From Helicoverpa zea (lineage: Eukaryota; Arthropoda; Insecta; Lepidoptera; Noctuidae): a DNA stretch of 64,000 nt. Position numbers and translations under genes: made by a program. Numbering within the stretch: the first letter of the stretch is position 1; each line of letters begins with the position of its first letter. The notes under the pieces are model-generated. The model ran no database searches, had not been told where the DNA came from, and saw only the letters and a list, made by a program, of their open reading frames with translations. Shown here in pieces: positions 52,201 to 59,600 of the stretch. The DNA lies in NCBI RefSeq assembly GCF_022581195.2, contig NC_061460.1:10017501-10081500 (forward strand), given 5' to 3'.

Positions 52201-54135
52201 GACTGGTCGTACATCCTCGCCTGGCTGTCTGTCGGCGTTTCCTTTGGCAGCTCCATTTTATTCTTCTCCGCCGCCATTTACCTGAGCAAGGAAAAAAGGC
52301 GGGAACAGCAGAATAACGTGCAGTACATAATGCCAGGTTAGACCGCCATCTTGAGCGGCCATCTTGTTACGCTTGGCGGGAATAAGACTAAAATCTTTTG
52401 TATATTTTCTACGATTTCCCTCTGATGATGTTGTTACAAATGTTTGTAAGTGTTTTGTAAGGCGTGTGGTTTAATTAGGTACTTTGATTTTCGAAAATGT
52501 TAGTAGTTTGATTCATGTTTTTTTTTATTGATTGTAAGTTATATAATAAATGAATTAATGTTAGTACCGAATCATACGCATTACACTTCACTAGACAGTA
52601 AATCATCAATAACTTAGTTGATAAGAACATTCGGATAAGTATCTCATACTAACAAAAAGCTTTTTCTCTTTTTTTCATGTTTCTATGAACCTTGGCTACT
52701 GCGTATAACTTCGCGACTGCGACCGGTCGTTTAACGCATATCAATGTAACTGGCTATCTCATAATATCTGGTTTACGCCAAACGCAATACTAACTCGCTT
52801 ACGGACGAATTTATTAACATTGGTGCTGTAAATATTGGAAAAATAACTATATTTTGAACGAATAAAATTTTATTCTCAACTTAAAACCTACTACTGTACA
52901 TAACCAACTTGAATTTATTCACACACACAAAAACATATGAAATTAATTGGCAAAAATAAAATCCCGGTATAATTTCCAATCACATGTAAAAACACACACA
53001 CTCAAACCCTCACTACCTCACACATACACACACACAAACTCACCTGTATTTCACACACGCACACACTCGCAACCCCGGCGGTATAAACCAGATATTACGT
53101 GAGAAGACCCGCGTATGGTACGACTGGTCGTACATGGTCGCTTGGTGCGGCGTGGGCCTGTCACTGATGTCCGCCATCTTGTTCTCGTCGGCGGCCATTT
53201 GCTTGCGCGGCGAGCGGGAGCGGGAGGAGGCGCTTAACATGCAGTACCTCATGCCCGGTATGCTTGGATAATCATTTCATACGATCATACGTTTTATTTC
53301 GTTGTAGAAATAGAATAGGAACTTGAAAAGGCAGCCATATTACCTACCACACGCTACGTAGCCTTTGACGAATGTCAATGTCTATCTCATTTTGGCATGA
53401 CTTTATTATCAAGACGTAATTAAGAGTTCCAGTGCTCAGAGTGCAGTGTCAAAAATCCTTAATGTTAATTTTAAGTGCATAACTAAGCGAACATTGAAGA
53501 AAAACAACATTATTATTCACGGTAGTTGCAAGGCCTTGCCTTTAGAATACACAGATACATACTCACCACATCAGAATTCAAGCTTTGACTTCATTATTAC
53601 ATCATTTGAAAATACTGATCTCATCAAGACATTAATCACACGATTTTAAAATAAATTAACTTATAATCAAAGAATGCAACATTGAAAAATATTGCTTGTG
53701 GCAACACAAATACTAGACTAATGATTTCTTTTGTAAATATTTTTTTCATTTTAAACAGGGTGAATGTGCATGAGCGGTTGTAGTTTTTTTGTCTATGTAT
53801 AAAGATTTTTTAAATAGGTACATATTTTTATTTCAAGACACAGAAAAGTGTTTAATTAAATAAAAATAGAGATTTCCGAATTATCCGAGACTTGTAATAA
53901 AAAACTTATTGAATTATTATTTAAAACAGAAAATAAGGATCAATTTAGCAAACTACTGAGAACATAAAAATATTTTGTTTGCCTGAAATGATCTGCCATA
54001 TTACTAATATTATTTTTTGATGTGTTCACAGTGTACCCCCAGAAGCAGCAATACGCGTATGCAGGCTACCCGCCTCCTCAAGCGTACCCGGGCCCCTACT
54101 ACCACGGGTCCCAGTACGGCCCCTACAACTACTGA
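13145..54135 (+). CDS. Claudin/PMP22/CACNG-superfamily four-transmembrane protein (alternatively spliced)
   Basis: Exons: 13145-13270, 30041-30170, 48867-48972, 51286-51428, 51778-51875, then 6a (52171-52336) or 6b (53092-53257), then 54032-54135. Phases fit throughout and give 290 residues. TM1 spans about residues 7-29, ending FSTDNWLY. A long first extracellular loop carries the claudin-fold signature GLFRIC (Cys77), a second Cys97 and an NET glycosylation site at Asn109. TM2 is about 127-151, TM3 about 158-181, and TM4 about 213-239 in the alternative exon. The tail is Tyr/Pro-rich. The TDNWLY and GLFRIC patterns and four-span layout recall stargazin-type CACNG, GSG1L, TMEM178 and claudins; I cannot name the exact orthologue. 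Expected role: plasma-membrane junction or channel-accessory protein. The start is the ATG at 13145; upstream in-frame codons lack ATG. Introns 1 and 2 are 16.8 and 18.7 kb. The frame continues after the TGA (separate entry). Confidence 0.85.
16614..16645. repeat. A/T-run inverted repeat (cruciform-prone)
   Basis: TGAAG plus a run of A, then CG, a run of T and CTTCA form a near-perfect 30-bp palindrome in intron 1 of the claudin-like gene. Confidence 0.6.
19002..19403 (+). mobile_element. ~400-bp MITE, copy A
   Basis: The terminal inverted repeats start GGGTGTGTCGTTCACAATCA and end with the reverse complement (ATTATGAACGACACACCCG). The interior has no coding frame. A second copy in the same orientation, about 90 percent similar by eye, lies at 58140-58539 in a SANS intron. 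Confidence 0.85.
20030..20604 (+). mobile_element. Moth interspersed repeat (CCGGCCAAGTGCGAGTCGG type)
   Basis: It starts with AAACCGGCCAAGTGCGAGTC and GAAGGGTTCCGTA. It ends with five GACGGACA-type 8-mers (about 20516-20549) followed by a hairpin whose arms are AGGGTTCCGT and ACGGAACCCT (20590-20599). I recognise this as one of the most common interspersed repeats in moth genomes but cannot name its class. It carries a G9 run near 20220. Open frames inside are shadows. Confidence 0.75.
21076..21825. mobile_element. 750-bp element with ~140-bp terminal inverted repeats
   Basis: The left arm, about 21076-21215, starts GGACAATGCTCA and includes CCCGGCGCAAACGAAAAGTA. It pairs with the right arm, about 21677-21825, ending TGAGCATTGTCC, with mismatches and a few small indels. 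The 460-bp core lacks a transposase frame, so it is non-autonomous. Confidence 0.8.
24604..24753 (+). mobile_element. 5'-truncated SINE copy
   Basis: It carries the segment TTGAGGAGGTCAGATAGGCA, then the AAACTCTGGTAACCAGCTGC body, and ends AGTTGGGAAAAGGCTAGGCA. This is the same family as the full copies at 36664 and 62078. Confidence 0.8.
25020..25240 (-). pseudogene. 3' end of a non-LTR retrotransposon (reverse-transcriptase ORF remnant)
   Basis: On the minus strand this reads a short basic peptide with RGRGRPRKRWIDCLKED, then a stop and frameshift, then a sequence matching the usual EWKKKTCCADP-type end. It finishes in a (GAT)n-like tail at 25022-25040. This pattern is common at the C terminus of LINE reverse-transcriptase proteins in insects. 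It is a dead 5'-truncated copy. Confidence 0.7.
26441..26534 (+). repeat. 94-bp direct repeat, unit 1
   Basis: It begins AATAAATATAACTTTC and ends CGATGAACTCCAGTCG. It is the same as 26750-26843 except for one base (C/T near the start). The offset is 309 bp. Confidence 0.9.
26750..26843 (+). repeat. 94-bp direct repeat, unit 2
   Basis: The second unit of the pair. The 215 bp between the units carries an open minus-strand frame of about 66 codons (26745 down to 26547) that begins right after an acceptor-like TTTATTACAG and ends in TAA. It might be a captured last exon. The protein was not recognised. Confidence 0.9.
29325..29375 (+). mobile_element. LINE 3' tail fragment with (GAT)n
   Basis: TGCGCCGACCCCAAATGACT followed by TGGGTACAGAGCAGGAAGA and GATGATGATGATGAT. 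It matches the 3' end of the LINE remnant at 25020-25240 on the opposite strand. Confidence 0.7.
29590..29740 (+). repeat. Degenerate moth interspersed repeat
   Basis: Sequence such as TTCGCCCGGGTTTACCCG and CACCCAGGGATAGGTGTAG resembles an abundant moth repeat family. Related remains occur at 31235-31335 and, for another segment (GAGTAACATAGGCTATATTT), at 19600-19725. Confidence 0.5.
30041..30170 (+). CDS. Exon 2 of the claudin-like gene
   Basis: It encodes residues 43-85 of the first extracellular loop, including a run of four Tyr and GLFRIC. The acceptor is TTGTTGCAG and the donor TCAG/GTAAAT. It enters at phase 0 and leaves at phase 1. Confidence 0.85.
30204..30601. mobile_element. ~400-bp MITE whose tip carries a consensus splice donor
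   Basis: The 24-bp terminal inverted repeats start AGGTGAGTATAGACT. The left end (30204-30227) and right end (30578-30601) differ at one base. An internal near-repeat ATGTAATGTAACGTTC occurs twice. It inserted 33 bp after the exon 2 donor of the claudin-like gene. Confidence 0.8.
36664..37034 (+). mobile_element. Full-length tRNA-derived SINE
   Basis: The head GTCGTGGTGGCC holds a decayed A box, and the B box GGGTTCGATTCC sits at 36715-36726. The body matches the copy at 62078-62478, and the 3' end is GTTGGGAACAGGCTAGGTAG. It is more diverged than the 62-kb copy. Confidence 0.8.
40741..40790. repeat. Five-unit 10-bp tandem repeat
   Basis: Units ATGCGGACAA, ATGCGGACTG, ATGCAGAGTA, ATGCGGACAG and AAGCGGATGA follow one another exactly every 10 bp. 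Confidence 0.8.
41210..42202. mobile_element. 993-bp non-autonomous hAT-type element
   Basis: The terminal inverted repeats are TAGGGCTGCCAT and ATGGCAGCCCTA (12 bp). An exact 8-bp target duplication CTCATAAT flanks it (41202-41209 and 42203-42210). The 8-bp duplication and short inverted repeats fit the hAT superfamily. The ends carry repeated GTCCGGG motifs. The middle carries three copies of a 26-bp GC-rich motif (near 41651, 41716 and 41793; core CGCTCGCGGC). No transposase is present. Confidence 0.85.
45065..45206. mobile_element. Palindromic MITE
   Basis: The left arm CCTTACTACAAAAACTTTAA (45066-) mirrors TTAAAAAGTTTTTGTGGTAA at the right end. A second inner pair is ACTTGTCT and AGACAAGT. 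About 140 bp, non-coding. Confidence 0.75.
48867..48972 (+). CDS. Exon 3 of the claudin-like gene
   Basis: It encodes residues 86-120 of the first extracellular loop with Cys97 and the Asn109 glycosylation site. The acceptor is TATTCCAG and the donor ACAG/GTAACA. It enters at phase 1 and leaves at phase 2. Confidence 0.85.
51286..51428 (+). CDS. Exon 4 of the claudin-like gene
   Basis: It encodes the end of the loop, TM2 and the first half of TM3. The acceptor is TAATTCCAG and the donor ACAT/GTGAGT. It leaves at phase 1. An antisense open frame here is only its shadow. Confidence 0.88.
51778..51875 (+). CDS. Exon 5 of the claudin-like gene
   Basis: It encodes the second half of TM3 and the charged second extracellular loop ending YYQQWPN. 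It leaves at phase 0 with donor AAC/GTAAGT, which allows either exon 6a or 6b to join in frame. Confidence 0.88.
51934..51981. repeat. Intronic 17-bp perfect hairpin before exon 6a
   Basis: GCCTTCGTGATATATTT (51934-51950) and AAATATATCACGAAGGC (51965-51981) form a stem with a 14-nt loop, between exons 5 and 6a. Confidence 0.85.
52171..52336 (+). CDS. Alternative exon 6a of the claudin-like gene (TM4, version a)
   Basis: 166 nt, phase 0 in, phase 1 out. The acceptor is CCCCCAACACCAG and the donor CCAG/GTTAGA. It encodes WYDWSYILAW, the hydrophobic TM4 and a Lys/Arg/Gln-rich juxtamembrane stretch ending QYIMP. If the donor is not used, translation stops two codons later (TAG 52339-52341), with an AATAAA at 52545-52550. 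It could therefore also serve as a terminal exon. Confidence 0.88.
52919..53071 (+). promoter_or_regulatory. CA-rich tract upstream of exon 6b
   Basis: Many CACACA runs (for example 52920-52929 and 53023-53037) lie directly before exon 6b, in place of a pyrimidine tract. CA repeats are known binding sites for hnRNP L-type splicing regulators. A regulatory role here is inference. Confidence 0.4.
53092..53257 (+). CDS. Alternative exon 6b of the claudin-like gene (TM4, version b)
   Basis: 166 nt, the same length and phases as 6a. The acceptor is GGTATAAACCAG (weak pyrimidine tract) and the donor CCCG/GTATGC. It encodes VWYDWSYMVAW, TM4 with two extra Cys, and a Glu/Arg-rich stretch ending QYLMP. 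About 29 of 55 residues match 6a by eye. Confidence 0.88.
54032..54135 (+). CDS. Exon 7 of the claudin-like gene, to the first stop
   Basis: It encodes a Tyr/Pro/Gly-rich tail, VYPQKQQYAYAGYPPPQ through QYGPYNY, then TGA at 54133-54135. The acceptor is TGTTCACAG, entered at phase 1, which fits both 6a and 6b. Confidence 0.85.
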
Positions 54136-54756
54136 GCCTGTGACCAGATGAGGGACCTCGTGGCGGCGCACTTCGCCAACGCCCCCGCCCCGCAGGCACC
54201 CGCGCGCAACCCCTCCCCGCCCCACGCCCCCGCCCCCTCCCTGCCCTCCTCCCTCGAGACGTACAACTCCCACCGTAAGATCAAGCGGCCCAAGCTCGGC
54301 GGGCGCCAGGTGTACCGGCCCGTGCGGCGCCACACGCTGTCGCGCATCGACGAGGCGCCGGGCGCCACTCGGCCGCGCTCCAAGAGCCTGCAGCACTCCG
54401 CCGACTTCTCGTCCACGCGGCCCATCCTGCGCTCGCGCTCCAACATCTCGGCCGACACCAGCCGCAGCGTGCCCGTGTGCAACCAGAGCCAGGACGTGCA
54501 GCCGCAGGTGGAGGGCCCCAGCCCGCAGTACGCGGAGCCCGAGCGCTCCGACTCCTCGTCGTACGAGCGGCCCGCCTCCATGACGGACCTGCCCATCATG
54601 GTGCCGCTGGACCCCGCCACCGGCGCCTACATCCCCTACCCGGAGTACACGTACTACCGCGACGACGGCTGTCGGCTGGCGCGCTACAGGCAGTACAACA
54701 AGTCAAGGAAATACTCCTCCAAACATAGTAATTTATATTTAGCGTTTATGTATTAA
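54136..54756 (+). CDS. In-frame C-terminal extension of the claudin-like protein
   Basis: The frame of exon 7 stays open for 206 codons after the TGA, up to TAA at 54754-54756. Third codon positions are almost all G or C until about 54700, unlike any random frame nearby. The peptide has an Ala/Pro-rich start, Arg/Ser-rich segments with RRHTLSR, RPRSKSL and RSRSNIS (phosphorylation-like sites), and a Tyr/Pro-rich end (LDPATGAYIPYPEYTYYR). It would make a long cytoplasmic tail after TM4, about 497 residues in total. Expression could be by stop readthrough, by the alternative acceptor TGAG/CC at 54136 (phase-compatible, skips the stop), or by reinitiation at ATG 54148. That the segment is coding is strongly suggested by sequence; the route is unknown. 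Confidence 0.7.
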   Translation, partial: ACDQMRDLVAAHFANAPAPQAPARNPSPPHAPAPSLPSSLETYNSHRKIKRPKLGGRQVYRPVRRHTLSRIDEAPGATRPRSKSLQHSADFSSTRPILRSRSNISADTSRSVPVCNQSQDVQPQVEGPSPQYAEPERSDSSSYERPASMTDLPIMVPLDPATGAYIPYPEYTYYRDDGCRLARYRQYNKSRKYSSKHSNLYLAFMY

Positions 54757-55760
54757 ACCCGCGCGGGTGTAGGTGTATTACGAAACATAATTGAAAAGCA
54801 ATGGTTACGAGTTTCGATTATTGCCGTACAGTGTATGACGCCACAACCCATGAATTTTATTTTTGAAAAGTTTGCGTTCTTGTCTTCCAAACATTCATAC
54901 ACTGTTTTTTTATAAATGGGTGGCCCGAATCTGGTTGAGAGAATATTCTTCAGACTATTGGCACATTTACCTCTGAGCGGCGGCGCTCGGCCTCGATGGA
55001 ACAGGCAGTAGGCAGTAGAGGACGACATGACGACATCGAGCCGCGTCGCCGCGCCGCGCACGGCTACGCGAAACTCTGACGCCACTGACTCTTAACGTTT
55101 CCATGCGACATTACGAACAATCTCTGCTACGAATTTTAGATAACTGTATTGTAACAATGTATTGGGAGAGACGCTGTAATTAGGAGTAAGTAAGTGAACA
55201 CTCCGCCATAATATACAGAAATAAAACAAATTCTTTTAGTACCTAAGTTAAAATCTAAGAATTTAAATGATTTTTGGATTCATAATTATAGTTTTTTTTA
55301 TAAAATTCGACTTATTTACTCTGATCAAATAAATATATCCGAAAGTATTGTGCCTTCTATCTTATAAATATTGCTCATTTGTACTGTTAAACATATCTTA
55401 ATCTAATTTAATGTAGGACTAGTAGATAAAGGTATTTTGTACACAAACTTTATAATGCAAGGTAGGTGTATTCAGGATAGTAAGAAGAAATATGGTATAT
55501 TTCCCCTTGATATATCTTCATTTCTTTCGTGTAGAACAATTATATAGTATTTTTGTTTGTGTTTTGTTTGTCAAATTATGAAAACCGTCCTTTTCGTATG
55601 GAGATACGCTAGCATAATGGTGTTTCTATGGAATTTTGTATTTAATTTCCTTAGTCAAAATCGAGGTATCGTACCAACTAGTTAGCTCAGGACTATTTGT
55701 ACATTAATCAGTGTAGGTTATGCATTACAATAAATAAATGATAGATTATATTTTTAATTG
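54757..55760 (+). other. Probable 3' UTR of the claudin-like gene
   Basis: Mostly AT-rich, with AATAAA at 55220, 55328, 55729 and 55733. The last two are followed by T-rich sequence and are the best candidates for the 3' end. A GC-rich islet at 54967-55080 stands out and carries an open frame ending at a TGA, but no splice site pair was found that joins it in frame to the gene. Confidence 0.5.
55729..55738 (+). terminator. Polyadenylation signals of the claudin-like gene
   Basis: Overlapping AATAAATAAA followed by T-rich sequence. Confidence 0.5.
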
Positions 55761-56629
55761 TATTTAAAACTTCCTTAATAAAACAATTGGAAAAAATATT
55801 GTGTTTCTCTAATAATTTCTTAAACCTGTTCAATAAAACAAAAGTATATTTCATAAAAATGTATATTCAAAAACTGTACAAAAATATTTAATATGGCGAT
55901 TGGACGTAACACTGGATGGAATGATATCGAACATTTACTATCACATTTCATGAGGAATAATAAACATTATTTCATTTTAATAAGAAAAATTATAATTCAA
56001 GAAAATATTATGAAATATATATAAAAGGCTATGATTAAAAAATATGTTGGTATGAAGTACACAGGTAATATTTTGTTTGTAATGCAAACAATTTTATATT
56101 TTTTTATTTTAACCACACTTTCAACTTATTCCTAACGTTCTATGAACGAAATACCAACTTGTTTTAGGCATTTGTAGCATCAGTATTTTTTGGATAAGAT
56201 ACATAATACCTAATAGCACTCAAAACGTAAGAAATGATCATAATACTCATATAAATAATGTGCAAAAATGGGCAGAAATAAGAATTGTGAACTTTATAAA
56301 TACTTAGCTACAGGAAAGCTAAAGTACCACGGCCGATGTATCAGCTATTTCAAACATCATGCATGGGCAATAGTCGATTGTGGGCTTCGGAAGGCCCGAA
56401 TTAATTTGACGAGAACTGTAACTTTGCGAGTTTGAAGTTAGTCGAATGCATAAGATCTACAGCTTAACCAAACATTTAAATACTGAATTTAAATATCTGA
56501 TTATGTTGCTCATACCAAAAAATATCGTCTTTACTATATCATAGACACATTTGTAACCACAACAAATTCCAAAAATTCTACCATTTCATAAAAAAAATTA
56601 AGCACACATTTTTTTCACCTGCCTACCAA
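55761..56629 (-). other. Probable 3' UTR of SANS and the space between two convergent genes
   Basis: AT-rich with no exon. A minus-strand AATAAA (TTTATT at 56103-56108) could end the SANS transcript, giving a 3' UTR of about 0.5 kb. The two convergent transcripts would then end some 350 bp apart. Confidence 0.45.
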
Positions 56630-59600
56630 TCATATAGCTGTATCTATCATAGGTCCCGGGTGCGATAAAGCCTGTTTTCTCTCCTGAACAGCTGTGACCA
56701 GTTTCCTGTAAGGTCCTAGAGGGAGTCCTAAGGTCTTCATGTCACTTTCAGTGAGCAGCATGAGAGCGTCGAGGTCAATTTGTTCGTCCTTGAACTTCTG
56801 TACGTATTGGGAGAGACCCCAGGCTGTGAGAAAACGTTCGAGGGATGCGTACCCTGATTCCTCGGCCTCTGCTTCCTCGTCTGATGTTATTGTTGAGCTC
56901 TCTGGAAAGGTGAAGTTGGTATTTGTGAGATATAAAAGGAAACATTGTTTTTCTTGATGTAATAACAATGTTGTTTATTGAGATAGCAAAATCTTTTAGC
57001 AGGCAGATAAATTTTAAAATATTTTCTGGCCGGTATCCACTTTAGTTCTTTCTGGAAACCAATGTGTCACCAAGTCAATGGTGAACTATCTTCCAGTCCA
57101 TATTATTGAATCTATCCTAACTTTAAAGAGCTGATGGGCTTGTTTGTTTGCTCAAACGCGCTAATTTCAGAAGCTACTGAACTATTAGTCCACTTATCGA
57201 AATAGGCTACTTCTTAATCGGGTTTGCGAAGTATTTCCGCCGGTATTTAGGTGACACCGCGACCAAACAGCTAGTGTATTATAAAATACGTGGTATTAGT
57301 TACCCGACTGCGCAGAGGTCCACTCGGCCGGCTGGTAGGCATGCCTGGCTGCAAGGGAGCCGGCTGAGCCGATGGAGAGGTCCTCGCCCGGCGCCGCGCC
57401 GCCGCCCAGAGCACTTAGAGTGGCTGTTATTGAACGTCTGCAAATAATAATACTTCAGGTTAATATTACCAAAAAAAGTTTACTGTGAAAAAGGAACATA
57501 CAGGACCCCAATATTATGTAAGGACTTTATACTGTCGAAGATATTGCAGGAATATTCAGATTTATTTGTGTGTGTCTGCGACTGTGATTAATTGGGCCGG
57601 TTCTCGAAGAAGGCTGGTACCAATATATGACTTGACGGTTAAGAGTCACGGTCATTTTGAGTCATTCATTAGAAATCAAGCCCACATCACTATGTTACCT
57701 GCCACACAGATCCTATTTCTTTCAAATAAGTTTGATGTACATATTATGTTCTAAGTTCTTACCTGAAGGCGACGCTACCGAAGCCGGGTCGTTCGAATAT
57801 GCTAGCAGGCTCCTGCAACATCACTTCTTGTCCGATACCACTGTCTTCGTTCACTGCCGCAAAGTCTGGCTGGCTTGCAGACCTAAAGGAAAAGGAATAT
57901 TTTTGTGCTTATGTAATTTTTTTTCTTACTATTTATATATATTTGTGCGAGTTTTTCCACTTCTGCATTCTCTTAGTATGTAATTTTATTTATAGAACTT
58001 ATTATATTATTTATTATAAAAAATACAATAGGTAGACAACAGAATGCAAGTAGAAAAACTCGCAGAAGTAAAACGTGTTAGGAGCAATTTTCAAAATAGC
58101 CACCATTTGATTTTTTGTTACATTTGAACTGGATTATATCGGGTGTGTCGTTCATAATCACATTAAATTCTATCACATGTACTTCATGATATTCTATAGC
58201 GAATTGTAAAAAAATAATATAATCCATTCAGTGGTTTAGCCACAGGACTCATTTTTCGTTTTCATAATTTACAACATCATGTGTAAAGCAGAGATAAAGT
58301 TAGGAGTATCGAATGTTTTGCTCAGTTGACAGCTGTCAGTTTTCAAGGGAGAATTTCAGTTGTTTGTAATGATTGACTTCTATATGTGTTCTAATTTTCG
58401 CACATTTTTATTCTATTTACTTTGTTTGAAAAATGCATTTTTTTATTTTCACGCATTTTTCTTTTTTCTTGGTGTTAATCGACATATTAACCAGTATATT
58501 AACGCATTTCATTTAATGTGATTATGAACGACACACCCGATATATAGGTATTTTTAAATTCGATTTGAAAAAACTCTAACAAGCACTTTAGCAAGAAAAT
58601 GGCACAGTTATAGGTACTAAAGAAAAAAATCTACAGTAGGTATATACTTAGGTACTATAGTTAAAACTTCAACACATACCTGGTAAGTGGTTTCTTCTGC
58701 ACCGGCTCAGGATGCTGTTCCGCAAACACGTCGGATACGTTGCCCCTCGCCTGAGGACCAGCTCCGAAGGTGCCCACATACATGACCTCCGAGTCACGCC
58801 GCACCCCGCTCAGGGACGTGACGGATCGACGACCAGTCGTCTCTATTTCTCCAACCTATGTGGTAAATGCCGTTGGTTTTGAAAGTTATTTCAACGGTAG
58901 TTACTGTTATATTTATTTAGCAAAGTATGAACTATTGCTGTGGTTTTACACTAGCATATTTTGCCGTGCGTACTTATAACAGTAAGCCCTCGCTTGCTTG
59001 GGCGTCAAACTCAATTTAAAGTTGCCTGCAAAACAGGACTTTTGAACATAAAAAAATACAAAAACATCCCCCAAAACGCCCACTCTTCACCGCTTCCTTT
59101 GTGTTTTGGCTGGGAAGAAGAATCAGGGTTGGAGTGTAGCACCCTTTGCTACACACTAACCAGAATCAGTGCAGCAAACTCCCCAGCAGCAGTCATTGCT
59201 CAAACCGCAATGATCAATAGCGTTTATTTATTTATTTACAAGGCACACCAACAACTTATTTACAAATACTTTCGCATATTTAAGTTTACAATTGTAATAA
59301 GTCCTGCGTAAATATGTTAATTACAGGTGCGCACAACGCTCAAATTAAATTGCAATCAATTAGCGTTGATTTCAACAAGCATTTGTTTCGATGTACAAGA
59401 CCAAGCGAATTATTCGCTAGTGTGAAATCACTCTTGGAGTATTTTTTGGTTGTTTGTGTAGTGATGGAAGTGTTAATTGGATTGGGACTTGTTAACTGTA
59501 TTTAGTGTGATAATCTTAAAATGTAATGTGTATCTAGTTACGTAAATCCAGCTATTACATACTAGGCTATTGGTCTAATTCTAATTCGAATAAATAAGAA

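Noticed and set aside
52940..53040. CA-rich DNA as a simple microsatellite only
   Set aside because: Not dismissed as a plain microsatellite, because it abuts the acceptor of exon 6b; kept as a possible regulatory tract.
54010..54620. Long minus-strand open frames of 128 and 163 codons
   Set aside because: They lie opposite the GC-rich coding segment of the claudin-like gene. High GC removes stops on the opposite strand, and no family is recognisable.
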